Positions 16,357-24,659 of a DNA stretch of 64,000 bases are shown here, piece after piece. The stretch comes from Oceaniglobus indicus. GTDB taxonomy: Bacteria; Pseudomonadota; Alphaproteobacteria; Rhodobacterales; Rhodobacteraceae. Each line of letters opens with the position of its first letter. The stretch's first letter is position 1. The stretch lies in assembly GCF_002751875.1 (NCBI RefSeq), contig NZ_NMZM01000001.1, forward strand, positions 124,001 to 188,000, given 5' to 3'. The position numbers and the translations under genes were made by a program. The notes beneath the pieces are model-generated. The model did not search any database, was not told the origin of the DNA, and saw only the letters and a program-made list of their open reading frames with translations.

Positions 16357-17280
16357 TCAGACGTGGGCGCGGGTCGGACGGTCGAACACCCGCCGCCCCA
16401 TGAGCGAGCCGACCAGATCGACCATCAGGGCCGCCGTCTTGCCGCGCTCGTCCAGGAACGGGTTCAGCTCGACCAGGTCCAGCGATGTGACCCGGCGGCT
16501 TTCGTGCAGCATCTCCATCACCAGATGCGCCTCGCGGAAGGTGGCGCCCCCGGGCACGGTGGTACCCACCGCGGGCGCGATGGACGGGTCCAGGAAATCC
16601 ACGTCGAGCGAGACGTGCAGCATCCCGTTCGCCGCCTCGACCCTTTGCAGAAAGGCGCGCAGGGGCGCGGCAAAGCCGGTCTCGTCGATCTCGCGCATGT
16701 CGTGCAGCGACACGGGGCTGTCCACCAACGCGGCATGTTCCGCCGGATCGACCGACCGGATGCCCAGCAGCGCGACGTTTTCCTCGGACACCGGGGCGGG
16801 CACGGGCGGAAACATGTCGAACCCGGCGCGTCCGCAGGCATAGGCAAGCGGTGTGCCGTGCAGGTTGCCGCTGGTGGTGGACAGCGGCGTGTGGAAATCG
16901 GTGTGCGCGTCCAGCCACAGAACGAACTGCGGCCGGCCGATGTCGGCGGCATGGGCCGCGACGCCGGTGACGGTTCCGGCCGCCAGCGCATGATCGCCCC
17001 CCATGAACACCGGCATCGATGACACCATGGCCTGACGTGCGGCATCGTGCAGCGCGCGGGTCCAGGCCACCGTTTCACCGAGCGCGATCAGGTGGGCGGG
17101 GGCGTCGGGATGATCACTAGGCGCGCCCGGAACCACGTTGCCCGAATCGGTGACACGGTGCCCCAGATCGCGCAGCGCCTCGGCCAATCCGGCCACGCGG
17201 AACGCATCCGGCCCCATCAGACAGCCGCGCCGCGCCTTGCCGCAATCCACTGGGGCGCCGATCAGGGTCACGTCGGTCAT
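16357..17280 (-). CDS. rocF: Arginase
   Basis: I start at the ATG at 17280, with GGAG upstream, giving 307 residues, the usual arginase length. The binuclear manganese motifs GGDHALAAG, DAHTDFHTP and SLDVDFLDP are all intact. Arginase splits L-arginine to ornithine and urea in the cytoplasm. Ornithine cyclodeaminase follows in the same operon, and an Lrp-type regulator is divergently transcribed, which suggests arginine-responsive control. Confidence 0.95.
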   Translation of the reverse strand: MTDVTLIGAPVDCGKARRGCLMGPDAFRVAGLAEALRDLGHRVTDSGNVVPGAPSDHPDAPAHLIALGETVAWTRALHDAARQAMVSSMPVFMGGDHALAAGTVTGVAAHAADIGRPQFVLWLDAHTDFHTPLSTTSGNLHGTPLAYACGRAGFDMFPPVPAPVSEENVALLGIRSVDPAEHAALVDSPVSLHDMREIDETGFAAPLRAFLQRVEAANGMLHVSLDVDFLDPSIAPAVGTTVPGGATFREAHLVMEMLHESRRVTSLDLVELNPFLDERGKTAALMVDLVGSLMGRRVFDRPTRAHV

Positions 17281-17320
17281 GTTATTCTCCGGTTTCAAAT
17301 GTCCCGATCTTATCCCGCCA

Positions 17321-17346
17321 ATATGCGTCAGGTTGAACATGCATAT
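17321..17346. promoter_or_regulatory. Candidate Lrp-type operator
   Basis: ATATGC (17321-17326) and GCATAT (17341-17346) form a perfect inverted repeat with a 14-base spacer. It lies in the shared upstream region of arginase and the Lrp-family gene. It is AT-richer than the surroundings, as Lrp/AsnC sites usually are. This is inferred from symmetry and location. Confidence 0.4.
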
Positions 17347-17396
17347 CTGACCGCTTTAGCGTGACATTGGCCGAAACGGAGCCCAGTATCGCCGAT

Positions 17397-17819
17397 ATGG
17401 ACGACACCGATCAGAAGATCCTGGCCGCCTTGCGCCGCGACGCTCGCGCACCGCTCTCCGATCTGGCGGCGCGGTTGGGAATATCGCGCGCGACCGTGCG
17501 CACCCGGATCGACCGGATGCGCACGACCGGCGAGATTCAGGGGTTCAGCGTGATCACCCGCGCCGATGCTGCCCTGGCGCCCGTGCGCGGTCTGATGATG
17601 CTGGGGATCGAGGGTGCGGGCACACGTCGGCTGATCCACCGCCTGCACGGTCTTGCCCCGGTCACGGCGGTCCATTCCACCAACGGCAAATGGGATCTGA
17701 TCGTCGAACTCTCGGCGCAAACCCTTGAGGAGCTGGACCGGACCTTGTTCGACATCCGCGAATTCGACGGCATCATATCAAGCGAGACGAACCTGCTTCT
17801 GACCACCCGCCGCACTTAA
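17397..17819 (+). CDS. Lrp/AsnC family transcriptional regulator
   Basis: From the ATG at 17397 the protein has 140 residues. It starts MDDTDQKILAALRRDARAPL, the usual Lrp N-terminus, with a winged helix-turn-helix (LAARLGISRATVRTRIDRM) and a C-terminal RAM-like ligand domain. A GTG at 17361 would add 12 residues and cannot be excluded, since neither start has a strong ribosome-binding site. Its position, divergent from arginase, suggests it activates the arginase-ocd operon in response to arginine or ornithine. Confidence 0.9.
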   Translation: MDDTDQKILAALRRDARAPLSDLAARLGISRATVRTRIDRMRTTGEIQGFSVITRADAALAPVRGLMMLGIEGAGTRRLIHRLHGLAPVTAVHSTNGKWDLIVELSAQTLEELDRTLFDIREFDGIISSETNLLLTTRRT

Positions 17820-17836
17820 ACAGCGCTTCGTCGGGT

Positions 17837-17857
17837 TTTTTCTTGCCGTAAATACTC
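17837..17857. repeat. Intergenic repeat copy
   Basis: TTTTTCTTGCCGTAAATACTC lies between the convergent Lrp and dsbB genes. It matches the element seen near 13914, 28374, 50407 and 54199. The flank AAATACTCGAATCCCG (17850-17865) is identical to 50421-50436. Confidence 0.6.
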
Positions 17858-17881
17858 GAATCCCGCAGCAGGCCCAAAACG

Positions 17882-18352
17882 CTAGTCGCGCCGCAGCGCC
17901 ACCACCCAGACCGCCACAAGCGCGAACGACAGGATCGCGTTCCAGCCGGCCATGGAAACGCCCAGCAGGCTCCACGCCACCTGGTCGCACATGACAAGGG
18001 CCGGCGCCGCCGTCGGGTCCAGCAGGTCGGCACCCGACAGACCCGACAGCCCGCCACCGGTGCCGGTGCACGAGGTCGGGCCCTGCCACAGCTTCAGCTC
18101 GACACCTGCGTGAAACACGCCGATCGCCCCGGTGATGAACGCCGCCAGGGCACCGCCCGCGGCGACCACCCGTGCCGGCCAGAAGAACCCGATCGCGCCA
18201 AAGGCCACCGCGGCCGCATGGGGCCAGCGCTGCCAAAGGCACATCGCGCAGGGCGGATAACCCAGCGCCTGGAAAACGAAGGCCCCCAGCAACAGCAGGA
18301 ACGATCCAGCGGCGGCGCACAGGATCAACGACCGGCGGTTGAAATGCATCAT
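17882..18352 (-). CDS. dsbB: DsbB-type disulfide bond formation protein
   Basis: I start at 18352, where ATGA overlaps the upstream gene's stop and GAGG lies seven bases before. The 156 residues form four membrane helices. The first active-site pair is PPCAMCLWQRW (CxxC). A second periplasmic pair is SC in PTSCTGTG and the C of MCDQVAW. DsbB reoxidises DsbA with quinone in the inner membrane. A start two codons beyond the longest frame would be out of the membrane fold; the long upstream frame shadows the YqaA-type gene. Confidence 0.88.
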   Translation of the reverse strand: MMHFNRRSLILCAAAGSFLLLLGAFVFQALGYPPCAMCLWQRWPHAAAVAFGAIGFFWPARVVAAGGALAAFITGAIGVFHAGVELKLWQGPTSCTGTGGGLSGLSGADLLDPTAAPALVMCDQVAWSLLGVSMAGWNAILSFALVAVWVVALRRD

Positions 18353-18927
18353 AGATACCTCACGACGTAAAAGCCGCCGACAAGCGCCACGACAAACAGG
18401 ACGAACAGCATGCCCAGCCGCCGTTCGATGAAATCGCGGATCGGCGGGCCGAACTTCCACAACAGCGCCGCGACCAGGAAAAACCGCAACGCGCGCGCGG
18501 CGATGCTGGCCACGACGAACACCGGCAGCGACAGCCCGGTGCTGCCCGACAGGATCGTGATCACCTTGTAGGGGAAGGGCGTGACTCCCGCGATCAGCAC
18601 CGCCCAGGCGCCGAAATCGTTGTAACGGGCGCTGAAGTCCTCGAAATATGCGTCCTTGCCATAAAACTCCAGCACCGGACGGCCCACCGTCTCGAACACC
18701 TGCGCACCGATCCAATAGCCCAGCAGACCGCCCAAAACCGAGGCGACCAGTGCAACCCCGGCGATCAGCCAGGCCCGGCGCGGCGCGGCCAGGATCATCG
18801 GGATCATCAGAACGTCGGGCGGGATCGGAAAGACCGAGCTTTCCAGAAAGGCGACAGCCGCCAGGGCCCAGAGCGCATGGCGCGATTCGGCCAGCGCGAT
18901 TGTCTTGTCATACAGTTGTCTGATCAT
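18349..18927 (-). CDS. YqaA/DedA-type membrane protein
   Basis: I prefer the ATG at 18927 (192 residues, GGAAG upstream); an ATG at 18960 would add 11 residues. The sequence has the features of the YqaA/SNARE-associated family: ALAAVAFLESSVFPIPPDVLMIPM, then YWIGAQVFE and GVTPFPYKVITILSG. Proteins of this group are implicated in lipid or solute transport at the inner membrane. It overlaps dsbB by four bases, so the two are translationally coupled. Confidence 0.85.
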   Translation of the reverse strand: MIRQLYDKTIALAESRHALWALAAVAFLESSVFPIPPDVLMIPMILAAPRRAWLIAGVALVASVLGGLLGYWIGAQVFETVGRPVLEFYGKDAYFEDFSARYNDFGAWAVLIAGVTPFPYKVITILSGSTGLSLPVFVVASIAARALRFFLVAALLWKFGPPIRDFIERRLGMLFVLFVVALVGGFYVVRYL

Positions 18928-19072
18928 GGGTTCTTCCGGCAGGGCCACTTCTTCGATCATTTTCCCGCTGCCGGGTCAACGCGCCTTTGCGTGATCGGGA
19001 ACCGGCAGGGGCCGGGCGCATTGTCATTTCGTGCACCGGCCCGCTGATTGGGCGCAACCGATGGGGAAAGCG

Positions 19073-19909
19073 ATGCAGTGGAGAGGCCGGCGCACCAGCC
19101 GCAATATCGAGGACCGCCGTGGCATGTCGGGCGGCGCCGTCGGGGGGATCGGGGGCGTGGGCCTGATCGCCGTGCTTGCCATTGGCTATTTCTTCGGCAT
19201 CGATGTTACCCCCTTGCTTCAGCAGGGCGGCGGTGGCGGCCAGACCCAGATCACCGCCGAGGATGAACAGGTGGGTGAATTCGTGTCCGTCACCCTGGCC
19301 GATACCGAAGAGGTCTGGGCCGACGTCTTTCGCCAGCAATTGGGCGAAACCTATGTCCCGACAACGCTGGTGCTGTTCAAGGGCGTCACGCAGAGCCCCT
19401 GTGGCGGCGCCTCGGGCGCCACCGGTCCCTTCTACTGTCCCGGCGATGAAAAGGTATATCTGGACACCGCGTTCTTCACCACGATGGCGCGGCAACTGGG
19501 CGCCGGCGGCGATTTCGCCGCGGCTTACGTCGTGGCGCACGAGGTCGCGCACCATGTGCAGAATGAACTGGGGATCCTCGGTCAGGCCAACACGATGCGT
19601 CAGAACGCCGATACCGAGACGTCGAATGCGATCTCGGTTCGGATCGAGCTTCAGGCCGATTGTTTCGCCGGGTTGTGGGCCGCGCGCGCCGATGACCGGT
19701 TCGGCACGCTCGAACCCGGCGACATAGACGAGGCGATGAACGCCGCCGCGCGGATCGGCGACGATGCGCTGCAACGCGGGTCGGGGCGGGCGCCGCGCCC
19801 CGAGACGTTTACCCACGGCACCTCGGACCAGCGCCAGCGGTGGTTCGCCGCCGGTTACCGCGGGGGCAGCATCGACGCCTGCGACACCTTTGGCGCCAAC
19901 CGGCTCTGA
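19073..19909 (+). CDS. YpfJ-type neutral zinc metallopeptidase
   Basis: The ATG at 19073, preceded by GGGGAAAG, gives 278 residues. The N-terminus MQWRGRRTSRNIEDRR matches the YpfJ/KPN_02809 family start. One membrane helix follows (about 20-42), then a peptidase domain with HEVAHHVQ, the HExxH zinc site, near residue 158. ELQADCFAGLWA supplies the third ligand region. The enzyme is likely anchored with its catalytic domain outside the cytoplasm. The substrate is unknown. Confidence 0.9.
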   Translation: MQWRGRRTSRNIEDRRGMSGGAVGGIGGVGLIAVLAIGYFFGIDVTPLLQQGGGGGQTQITAEDEQVGEFVSVTLADTEEVWADVFRQQLGETYVPTTLVLFKGVTQSPCGGASGATGPFYCPGDEKVYLDTAFFTTMARQLGAGGDFAAAYVVAHEVAHHVQNELGILGQANTMRQNADTETSNAISVRIELQADCFAGLWAARADDRFGTLEPGDIDEAMNAAARIGDDALQRGSGRAPRPETFTHGTSDQRQRWFAAGYRGGSIDACDTFGANRL

Positions 19910-19979
19910 GCGTGCTTTTTTCGCTTTTCCCCCGTCTCGGATCGCAGTAAGGGTTCCGGCGTCCGGCCGATGTGCCCGG

Positions 19980-20063
19980 GCCCGAGTGGCGGAATGGTAG
20001 ACGCAGGGGATTCAAAATCCCCCGCCGCAAGGCGTGCCGGTTCGAGTCCGGCCTCGGGTACCA
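19980..20063 (+). tRNA. tRNA-Leu (anticodon CAA)
   Basis: The sequence folds as a class II tRNA. The acceptor stem GCCCGAG pairs with CTCGGGT (one G-U at the end). The anticodon stem GGGGA/TCCCC holds the loop TTCAAAA with anticodon CAA. The variable arm CGCCGCAAGGCG is followed by the T-loop TTCGAGTCC and an encoded CCA at 20061-20063. It reads UUG leucine codons. Confidence 0.95.
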
Positions 20064-20789
20064 TTCAAGCGCCAGACACGTCGCCTTGGGCATTGATCCC
20101 GCACTCGCCATGGCAGGCCGGTCGGCGATAACGGCACACCGGACATATTTTGCAAACCTGCTGCACTCGCCTGACTTTCGCCGCGATGTTGATTCGAGCC
20201 GATCGTTCAGGATCCGGCGGCAATGCGGCCGTGTTTGGTGCATTGGTGAACGAACCCGCTCCGAAATGCGACCATATCGTGGCGGGCGCCATAGGCTGCG
20301 ATAGGCAGGATCGGACGGCTTCCGGTTTCCACTCTGCAAACAAAGCAGGTGGCGATTTCGTCTGAAAGGTATGATTTCGTTAAAATACACGCGAAATGGC
20401 GGGGATTGTCAGAACGCGCGTTTCCGGTTCAGCAACGATCCTTCGCCCCGCCCTTTGCGCCGGATGCCCCGACCCGGTCGTCACCCAGCATATCCTGCCA
20501 GTTTTCGAACAATTTTCGTTTGGTCCCGGCGCGACACCGGTTAGATTGATTGCACGAACTGGGTTCGAGTGTCGTTGGGGGACGACCAGGTTCGGCACCG
20601 GAGAATCTCCGACGCCTGACCGAATGAGTGTCTGCTGGAAGCGGCTGCCGCTTCGGCGTTTCATTTATACGCTTCTGAACGGAGCGGCCACAATGGGATG
20701 ACCTGCGCCTGACCGGCTTGGCATTCTTGAAATTTCTCGACGACGCACCGGCCATGGTGCGGTGCGTCCAACTGAGATGGAGCCGGAAT
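20064..20789. other. Long intergenic region before the RTX/Hint gene
   Basis: These 726 bases contain no open frame I can defend on either strand; the short frames present have poor starts and random composition. It is somewhat less GC-rich than the coding DNA around 20370-20400. The only clear structure is the 9-bp hairpin at 20742-20768. It presumably holds a long regulatory region for the large gene that follows. Confidence 0.5.
20742..20768 (+). promoter_or_regulatory. Hairpin in the leader of the RTX/Hint gene
   Basis: GACGCACCG (20742-20750) and CGGTGCGTC (20760-20768) are perfect complements around a nine-base loop. The hairpin ends 21 bases before the ATG at 20790, just before the GGAGCCGGA ribosome-binding site. 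It could control translation or be a protein-binding dyad. Confidence 0.4.
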
Positions 20790-23700
20790 ATGTCATCGAA
20801 TAACCCTACACCTACGCCCGGTGGGCTGAACGGATTGATCTCCGGCGATCAGAATGAAGACCTGAACGATCTGATCGACGAGAATTACACCGACGACCCC
20901 GAAGGCGACCGCGTCGACAACAACGACGCCATCGCGCCCGGTGCGGGACCGAACGACGACCTGATCAAGGCGGGCCTCGGCAACGACACCATCTATGCCG
21001 GTGAAGGCGATGATGATGCCTATGGCCAGGAAGGCGATGACCTGATCTTCGGTGGCGCGGGCAGTGACGTTCTGCGCGGCAACGAAGGCAACGATACGCT
21101 GCAGGGCGACGAGGGTCTCAACTTTCTCGAAGGCGGTGCCGGGGATGACGTGTTCATCGCGGGCGACGGCGCCGACAGCTTCTTCGGAAATACCGGCCTG
21201 GACACGATCGACTATTCCGGCTCGACCGGCGCGGTGAACGTCAACCTGGGCACCAACGAGCTGTCCGGCGGGGCGGCCGGCAACGATTCGATCAATGACA
21301 GCGTCGAAGGGATCATCGGGTCCGACTTCGACGATACCCTGACCGGCGGCGACGGCGTCAACGTGTTCGACGGCGGCGCCGGCAACGACGCGATCACGAC
21401 CGGCGTGGATGACACCGTTCGCGGCGGGTCGGGCGACGACACGTTCACCATTGCCCCCGATCAGCTTGCCGGTGCCCAGCCCGGTTCGAGCGGCGTCATC
21501 GACATCGCCGGTGGCGAGGACGGCGAAACCAACGGCGATACGCTGGATCTGCGCGGGCTGGTCAGCGATCCGGACGCGCAGATCACCTATACCAACAGTG
21601 ATCCCGCTGCGGGCGGCGGTCTGACCGGCACCGCGACGCTGGACGACGGCACGATCGTCAACTTCACCGAGATCGAGAACATTCTCGGTGGTGGGCCGCT
21701 GCCGCCGCCGCCGCCGGGTGGCCCTGACGGCATCGTCTCGGGCACGCCGGGCGACGATCTGATCGATGGCGCTTATACCGGTGATCCCGATGGCGACCGC
21801 ATCGACAACAACGACGCCATCCTCGGTCCGAACCCCGGCAGCAACGACGATATCGTCGAGGCCGGCGACGGCGACGACACGGTGCGCGCGATGCTGGGCA
21901 ATGACAGCGTCGAAGGCGGCGCGGGCGACGACATCCTGGATGGCGGTGTCGGTGACGACACCCTGAACGACAGCAGCGGTTCGGACACGGCAATCGGCGG
22001 CGCGGGCGATGACCTGATCGACGTGTCGGGCAGCGATCCGGCCATCGACGATCCGGTCGTCACGATCCCCGGCATCCTCGAACCCGATGCCAACCCCGAC
22101 GATGACCGCGATTCGGTTGACGGTGGTGCGGGCAACGACACGATCCGCACCGGCGACGACCGCGACACGATCAACGGCGGCGATGGCGACGACAGCATTT
22201 TCGCAGGCATCGACGATGACCTGGTCTATGGCGGCGGTGGCAACGATTACATCGACGACATCCAGGGCGCCGACACGATCTATGGCGGCACCGGAAACGA
22301 CACGATCATTGCCGGTATCGACACGCTGTCCGACTATGTCGGCGACGATCCCAACAACCTGCCTGGCCAGTCTGATCCGAACCAGGAAGACGGTCGCGAT
22401 TTCGTCGACGGCGGCGCGGGCGATGACGTCATCCGCACCGGCGACGACCGCGACACGATCCTTGGCGGTTCGGGCAACGATTTCATCAACGCCGGTATCG
22501 ACGATGACGAAGTTGACGGCGGCGCCGGTGACGACACGCTCATCGGCTCGCACGGGTCCGACACGATCATGGGCGGTGCCGGCAACGACACCATCTATGG
22601 CGGCTTCGGTCCCGAACCGATCCCCGGTTTCGCAGGCGAGGAAACCGACGACACCGATCCCGTGCCGGACAACGGCCGTGACCTGATCGATGGCGGCGCC
22701 GGAAACGACGTGATCTTCGGCGAGGACGATGACGATACGCTGTTGGGTGGTGCCGGCAACGACACGATCGACGGCGGTGTCGACAACGACAGCATCGATG
22801 GCGGCCGGGACGACGACAGCCTGACCGGTGGTCACGGTGAGGACACCATCCTCGGGGGTGCCGGTAACGACATCATCGACGGTGGAATCGGCGATGACCT
22901 GATCTCGGGTGGCTTCGGCACCGACACCGTGACCGGTGGTGACGGCGACGACACGATCAGCGGCGGTGCCGGCGATGACCTTCTGGCCGGCGATGACGGC
23001 GACGACTCGATCCAGGGCAACGATGGCGAAGACACCATCTCCGGTGGTGCCGGGAACGATACCCTGGAAGGCGCAGACGATGCCGATACCTTCACCGATC
23101 TGAACGGCGGTGACGTCGTGTTCGGGGGCGCCGGGTTCGGGCCGGACAGCGAAGATGACGACACGATGGATCTGCGCGGCTCGGTTGCCGCGACGGCCGG
23201 TGCGACCCGGTTCGAGTTCCAGGACACCGTCACCGACAGCGACGGCAACGGCATCGACGGTTCGGTGGTCTATTTCGACGCCAGCGGCAACGAAGTGGGC
23301 AAGATCGACTTCGAGAACATCGAGAAGATCATCCCCTGCTTCACCCCCGGCACCTTGATCGCGACCCCCAAGGGCGAGCGTCCGGTCGAAAGCCTGCGGG
23401 CCGGCGACCGGGTCATCACCCGCGACAACGGCATCCAGGAAATCGCCTGGGTCGGCGCCAAGGAGATGGACACGACCACGCTTGCAGCCAGCACCCATCT
23501 GCAACCCGTGCTGATCCGTGCCGGTGCCCTTGGTCACGGTCTGCCGGAACGTGACATGCTGGTATCGCCGAACCACCGCGTCCTGGTGGCCAACGACAAG
23601 ACCGCCCTCTATTTCGAGGAACGCGAAGTCCTGGCTGCCGCCAAGCACCTGGTCGACAACAAGGGGATCGTGTCGGTCACGGCCAGCCAGACGACCTATA

Positions 23701-23918
23701 TCCACTTCATGTTCGAACAGCACGAAGTGGTCCTGTCCGACGGCGCCTGGAGCGAAAGCTTCCAGCCCGGTGACTACAGCCTCAAGGGTATCGGCAATGC
23801 CCAGCGGGCCGAAATCATGGAACTGTTCCCCGAGCTGGAGCAGATGGAAGGCCGGAATGCCTATGCCTCGGCACGCCGCACCCTGAAGAAGCACGAGGCG
23901 CGGTTGCTGATCGACTAA
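20790..23918 (+). CDS. RTX-repeat protein with C-terminal Hint domain
   Basis: The ATG at 20790 follows GGAGCCGGA and gives 1042 acidic residues. From about residue 40 to 830 the protein is built of GGxGxDxx calcium-binding nonapeptides (GGAGNDTI, GGDGDDSI), the mark of type I secreted RTX proteins. There is no signal peptide, as expected for that route. The final 193 residues are a Hint_2 domain starting at Cys850 (CFTPGTLIATPKGERPVE), with an SPNHRVLV motif. Hint domains self-cleave at this Cys, which would release the RTX part. A module with DPEGDRVDNNDA near residue 35 recurs as DPDGDRIDNNDA near residue 330. No type I secretion genes are nearby. Confidence 0.92.
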   Translation: MSSNNPTPTPGGLNGLISGDQNEDLNDLIDENYTDDPEGDRVDNNDAIAPGAGPNDDLIKAGLGNDTIYAGEGDDDAYGQEGDDLIFGGAGSDVLRGNEGNDTLQGDEGLNFLEGGAGDDVFIAGDGADSFFGNTGLDTIDYSGSTGAVNVNLGTNELSGGAAGNDSINDSVEGIIGSDFDDTLTGGDGVNVFDGGAGNDAITTGVDDTVRGGSGDDTFTIAPDQLAGAQPGSSGVIDIAGGEDGETNGDTLDLRGLVSDPDAQITYTNSDPAAGGGLTGTATLDDGTIVNFTEIENILGGGPLPPPPPGGPDGIVSGTPGDDLIDGAYTGDPDGDRIDNNDAILGPNPGSNDDIVEAGDGDDTVRAMLGNDSVEGGAGDDILDGGVGDDTLNDSSGSDTAIGGAGDDLIDVSGSDPAIDDPVVTIPGILEPDANPDDDRDSVDGGAGNDTIRTGDDRDTINGGDGDDSIFAGIDDDLVYGGGGNDYIDDIQGADTIYGGTGNDTIIAGIDTLSDYVGDDPNNLPGQSDPNQEDGRDFVDGGAGDDVIRTGDDRDTILGGSGNDFINAGIDDDEVDGGAGDDTLIGSHGSDTIMGGAGNDTIYGGFGPEPIPGFAGEETDDTDPVPDNGRDLIDGGAGNDVIFGEDDDDTLLGGAGNDTIDGGVDNDSIDGGRDDDSLTGGHGEDTILGGAGNDIIDGGIGDDLISGGFGTDTVTGGDGDDTISGGAGDDLLAGDDGDDSIQGNDGEDTISGGAGNDTLEGADDADTFTDLNGGDVVFGGAGFGPDSEDDDTMDLRGSVAATAGATRFEFQDTVTDSDGNGIDGSVVYFDASGNEVGKIDFENIEKIIPCFTPGTLIATPKGERPVESLRAGDRVITRDNGIQEIAWVGAKEMDTTTLAASTHLQPVLIRAGALGHGLPERDMLVSPNHRVLVANDKTALYFEEREVLAAAKHLVDNKGIVSVTASQTTYIHFMFEQHEVVLSDGAWSESFQPGDYSLKGIGNAQRAEIMELFPELEQMEGRNAYASARRTLKKHEARLLID

Positions 23919-24005
23919 GCCACGATGTTCGCCATCGGGTGGCACGCCCAAGGTCTGGTGTGCCACCTGTTTCGCGACCTGCCTGATCCTGATCGACAAA
24001 ACGTT

Positions 24006-24040
24006 ACGGCCCGGTTCGATGGAACCGGGCCGTTTCGTCC
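24006..24040 (+). terminator. Rho-independent terminator
   Basis: ACGGCCCGGTTC (24006-24017) pairs perfectly with GAACCGGGCCGT (24022-24033) around a GATG loop. It is followed by TTTCGTCCTTTC. It lies between the ends of the RTX/Hint gene and the convergent MobA-like gene, and it can serve both. Confidence 0.75.
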
Positions 24041-24059
24041 TTTCATCTGGTCGCTGGGT

Positions 24060-24659
24060 TCAGCCGTTCTGTTCGCGCCAGGCGGCCCAGTCTTCGGGCG
24101 TATCCAGATCCGTCAGGGCACGGCGGTCGGGCAGGGCGACCGGCCGGATCCGTGCCGCCTGTGCCTTCAGGATGGAACGTGCGCCGGTGTCGCCCCGCAG
24201 GTCGGCAAAACAAGGCAGAAGATCGGGCGGAAAGATCACCGGATGGCCCGGCGTGCCATCGGTCGAACAGGCACGGACAATCGTTCGGCCATTCTCTGCG
24301 TCATAGGCGTCCAGCAGTCGGGTAAGATCGTCGGCCTGGATTTCCGGCATGTCACCCAGCATCACCATCATGGCCTGATCCGGCGCAACGCGGGCGGCAC
24401 CGCGGCGCAGGCTTTCGCCCATGCCCAGATCCGCGTGGTGCACCGTGACGGTCTTGACGGGCAATCCCGCCAGCGCGGCGCGGCGGGCGCCTGCATCGGG
24501 CGGCAGCGCCACCAGAACCGGGCACCCGGTCACAAGCGCCCGTTCGGCCAGCACCGTCAACAACGGCCGCCCCGTGATCCGCTCGAGCATCTTGTCCGAT
24601 CCGCGCATGCGTGACGACGCCCCGGCCGCGGCCAGCAGGATCGTCACGCCCCATGTCAT
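24060..24659 (-). CDS. MobA/MocA-like nucleotidyltransferase
   Basis: The ATG at 24659 overlaps the livM stop by four bases (ATGA), and the protein has 199 residues. The N-terminus ILLAAAGASSRMRGSDKML is the LAAGxSxRMGxxK nucleotide-binding signature of MobA-like NTP transferases. MVMLGDMPEI carries the metal-binding Asp. GTPGHPVIFPP is typical of the MocA/CoxI-associated branch that makes molybdopterin cytosine dinucleotide. No molybdoenzyme or XdhC gene is near, so its coupling to an amino-acid transporter operon is unexplained. Confidence 0.85.
   Translation of the reverse strand: MTWGVTILLAAAGASSRMRGSDKMLERITGRPLLTVLAERALVTGCPVLVALPPDAGARRAALAGLPVKTVTVHHADLGMGESLRRGAARVAPDQAMMVMLGDMPEIQADDLTRLLDAYDAENGRTIVRACSTDGTPGHPVIFPPDLLPCFADLRGDTGARSILKAQAARIRPVALPDRRALTDLDTPEDWAAWREQNG

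Noticed and set aside
20380-20664. Short frames in the gap before the RTX/Hint gene
   Set aside because: Several overlapping frames on both strands have weak starts and no coherent hydrophobic or domain pattern; I treat the region as non-coding.
20820-23120. Short repeated units suggesting a CRISPR array or DNA satellite
   Set aside because: The repeats follow a 27-base codon period encoding GGxGxDxxx nonapeptides and vary at synonymous sites; they are protein repeats.
20793-23999. A 1068-codon minus-strand open frame opposite the RTX/Hint gene
   Set aside because: It is an exact shadow created by the repetitive GC-rich RTX codons. Its sequence is low-complexity Val/Ala/Asp repeats and it has no ribosome-binding site, while the plus strand has clear domains.
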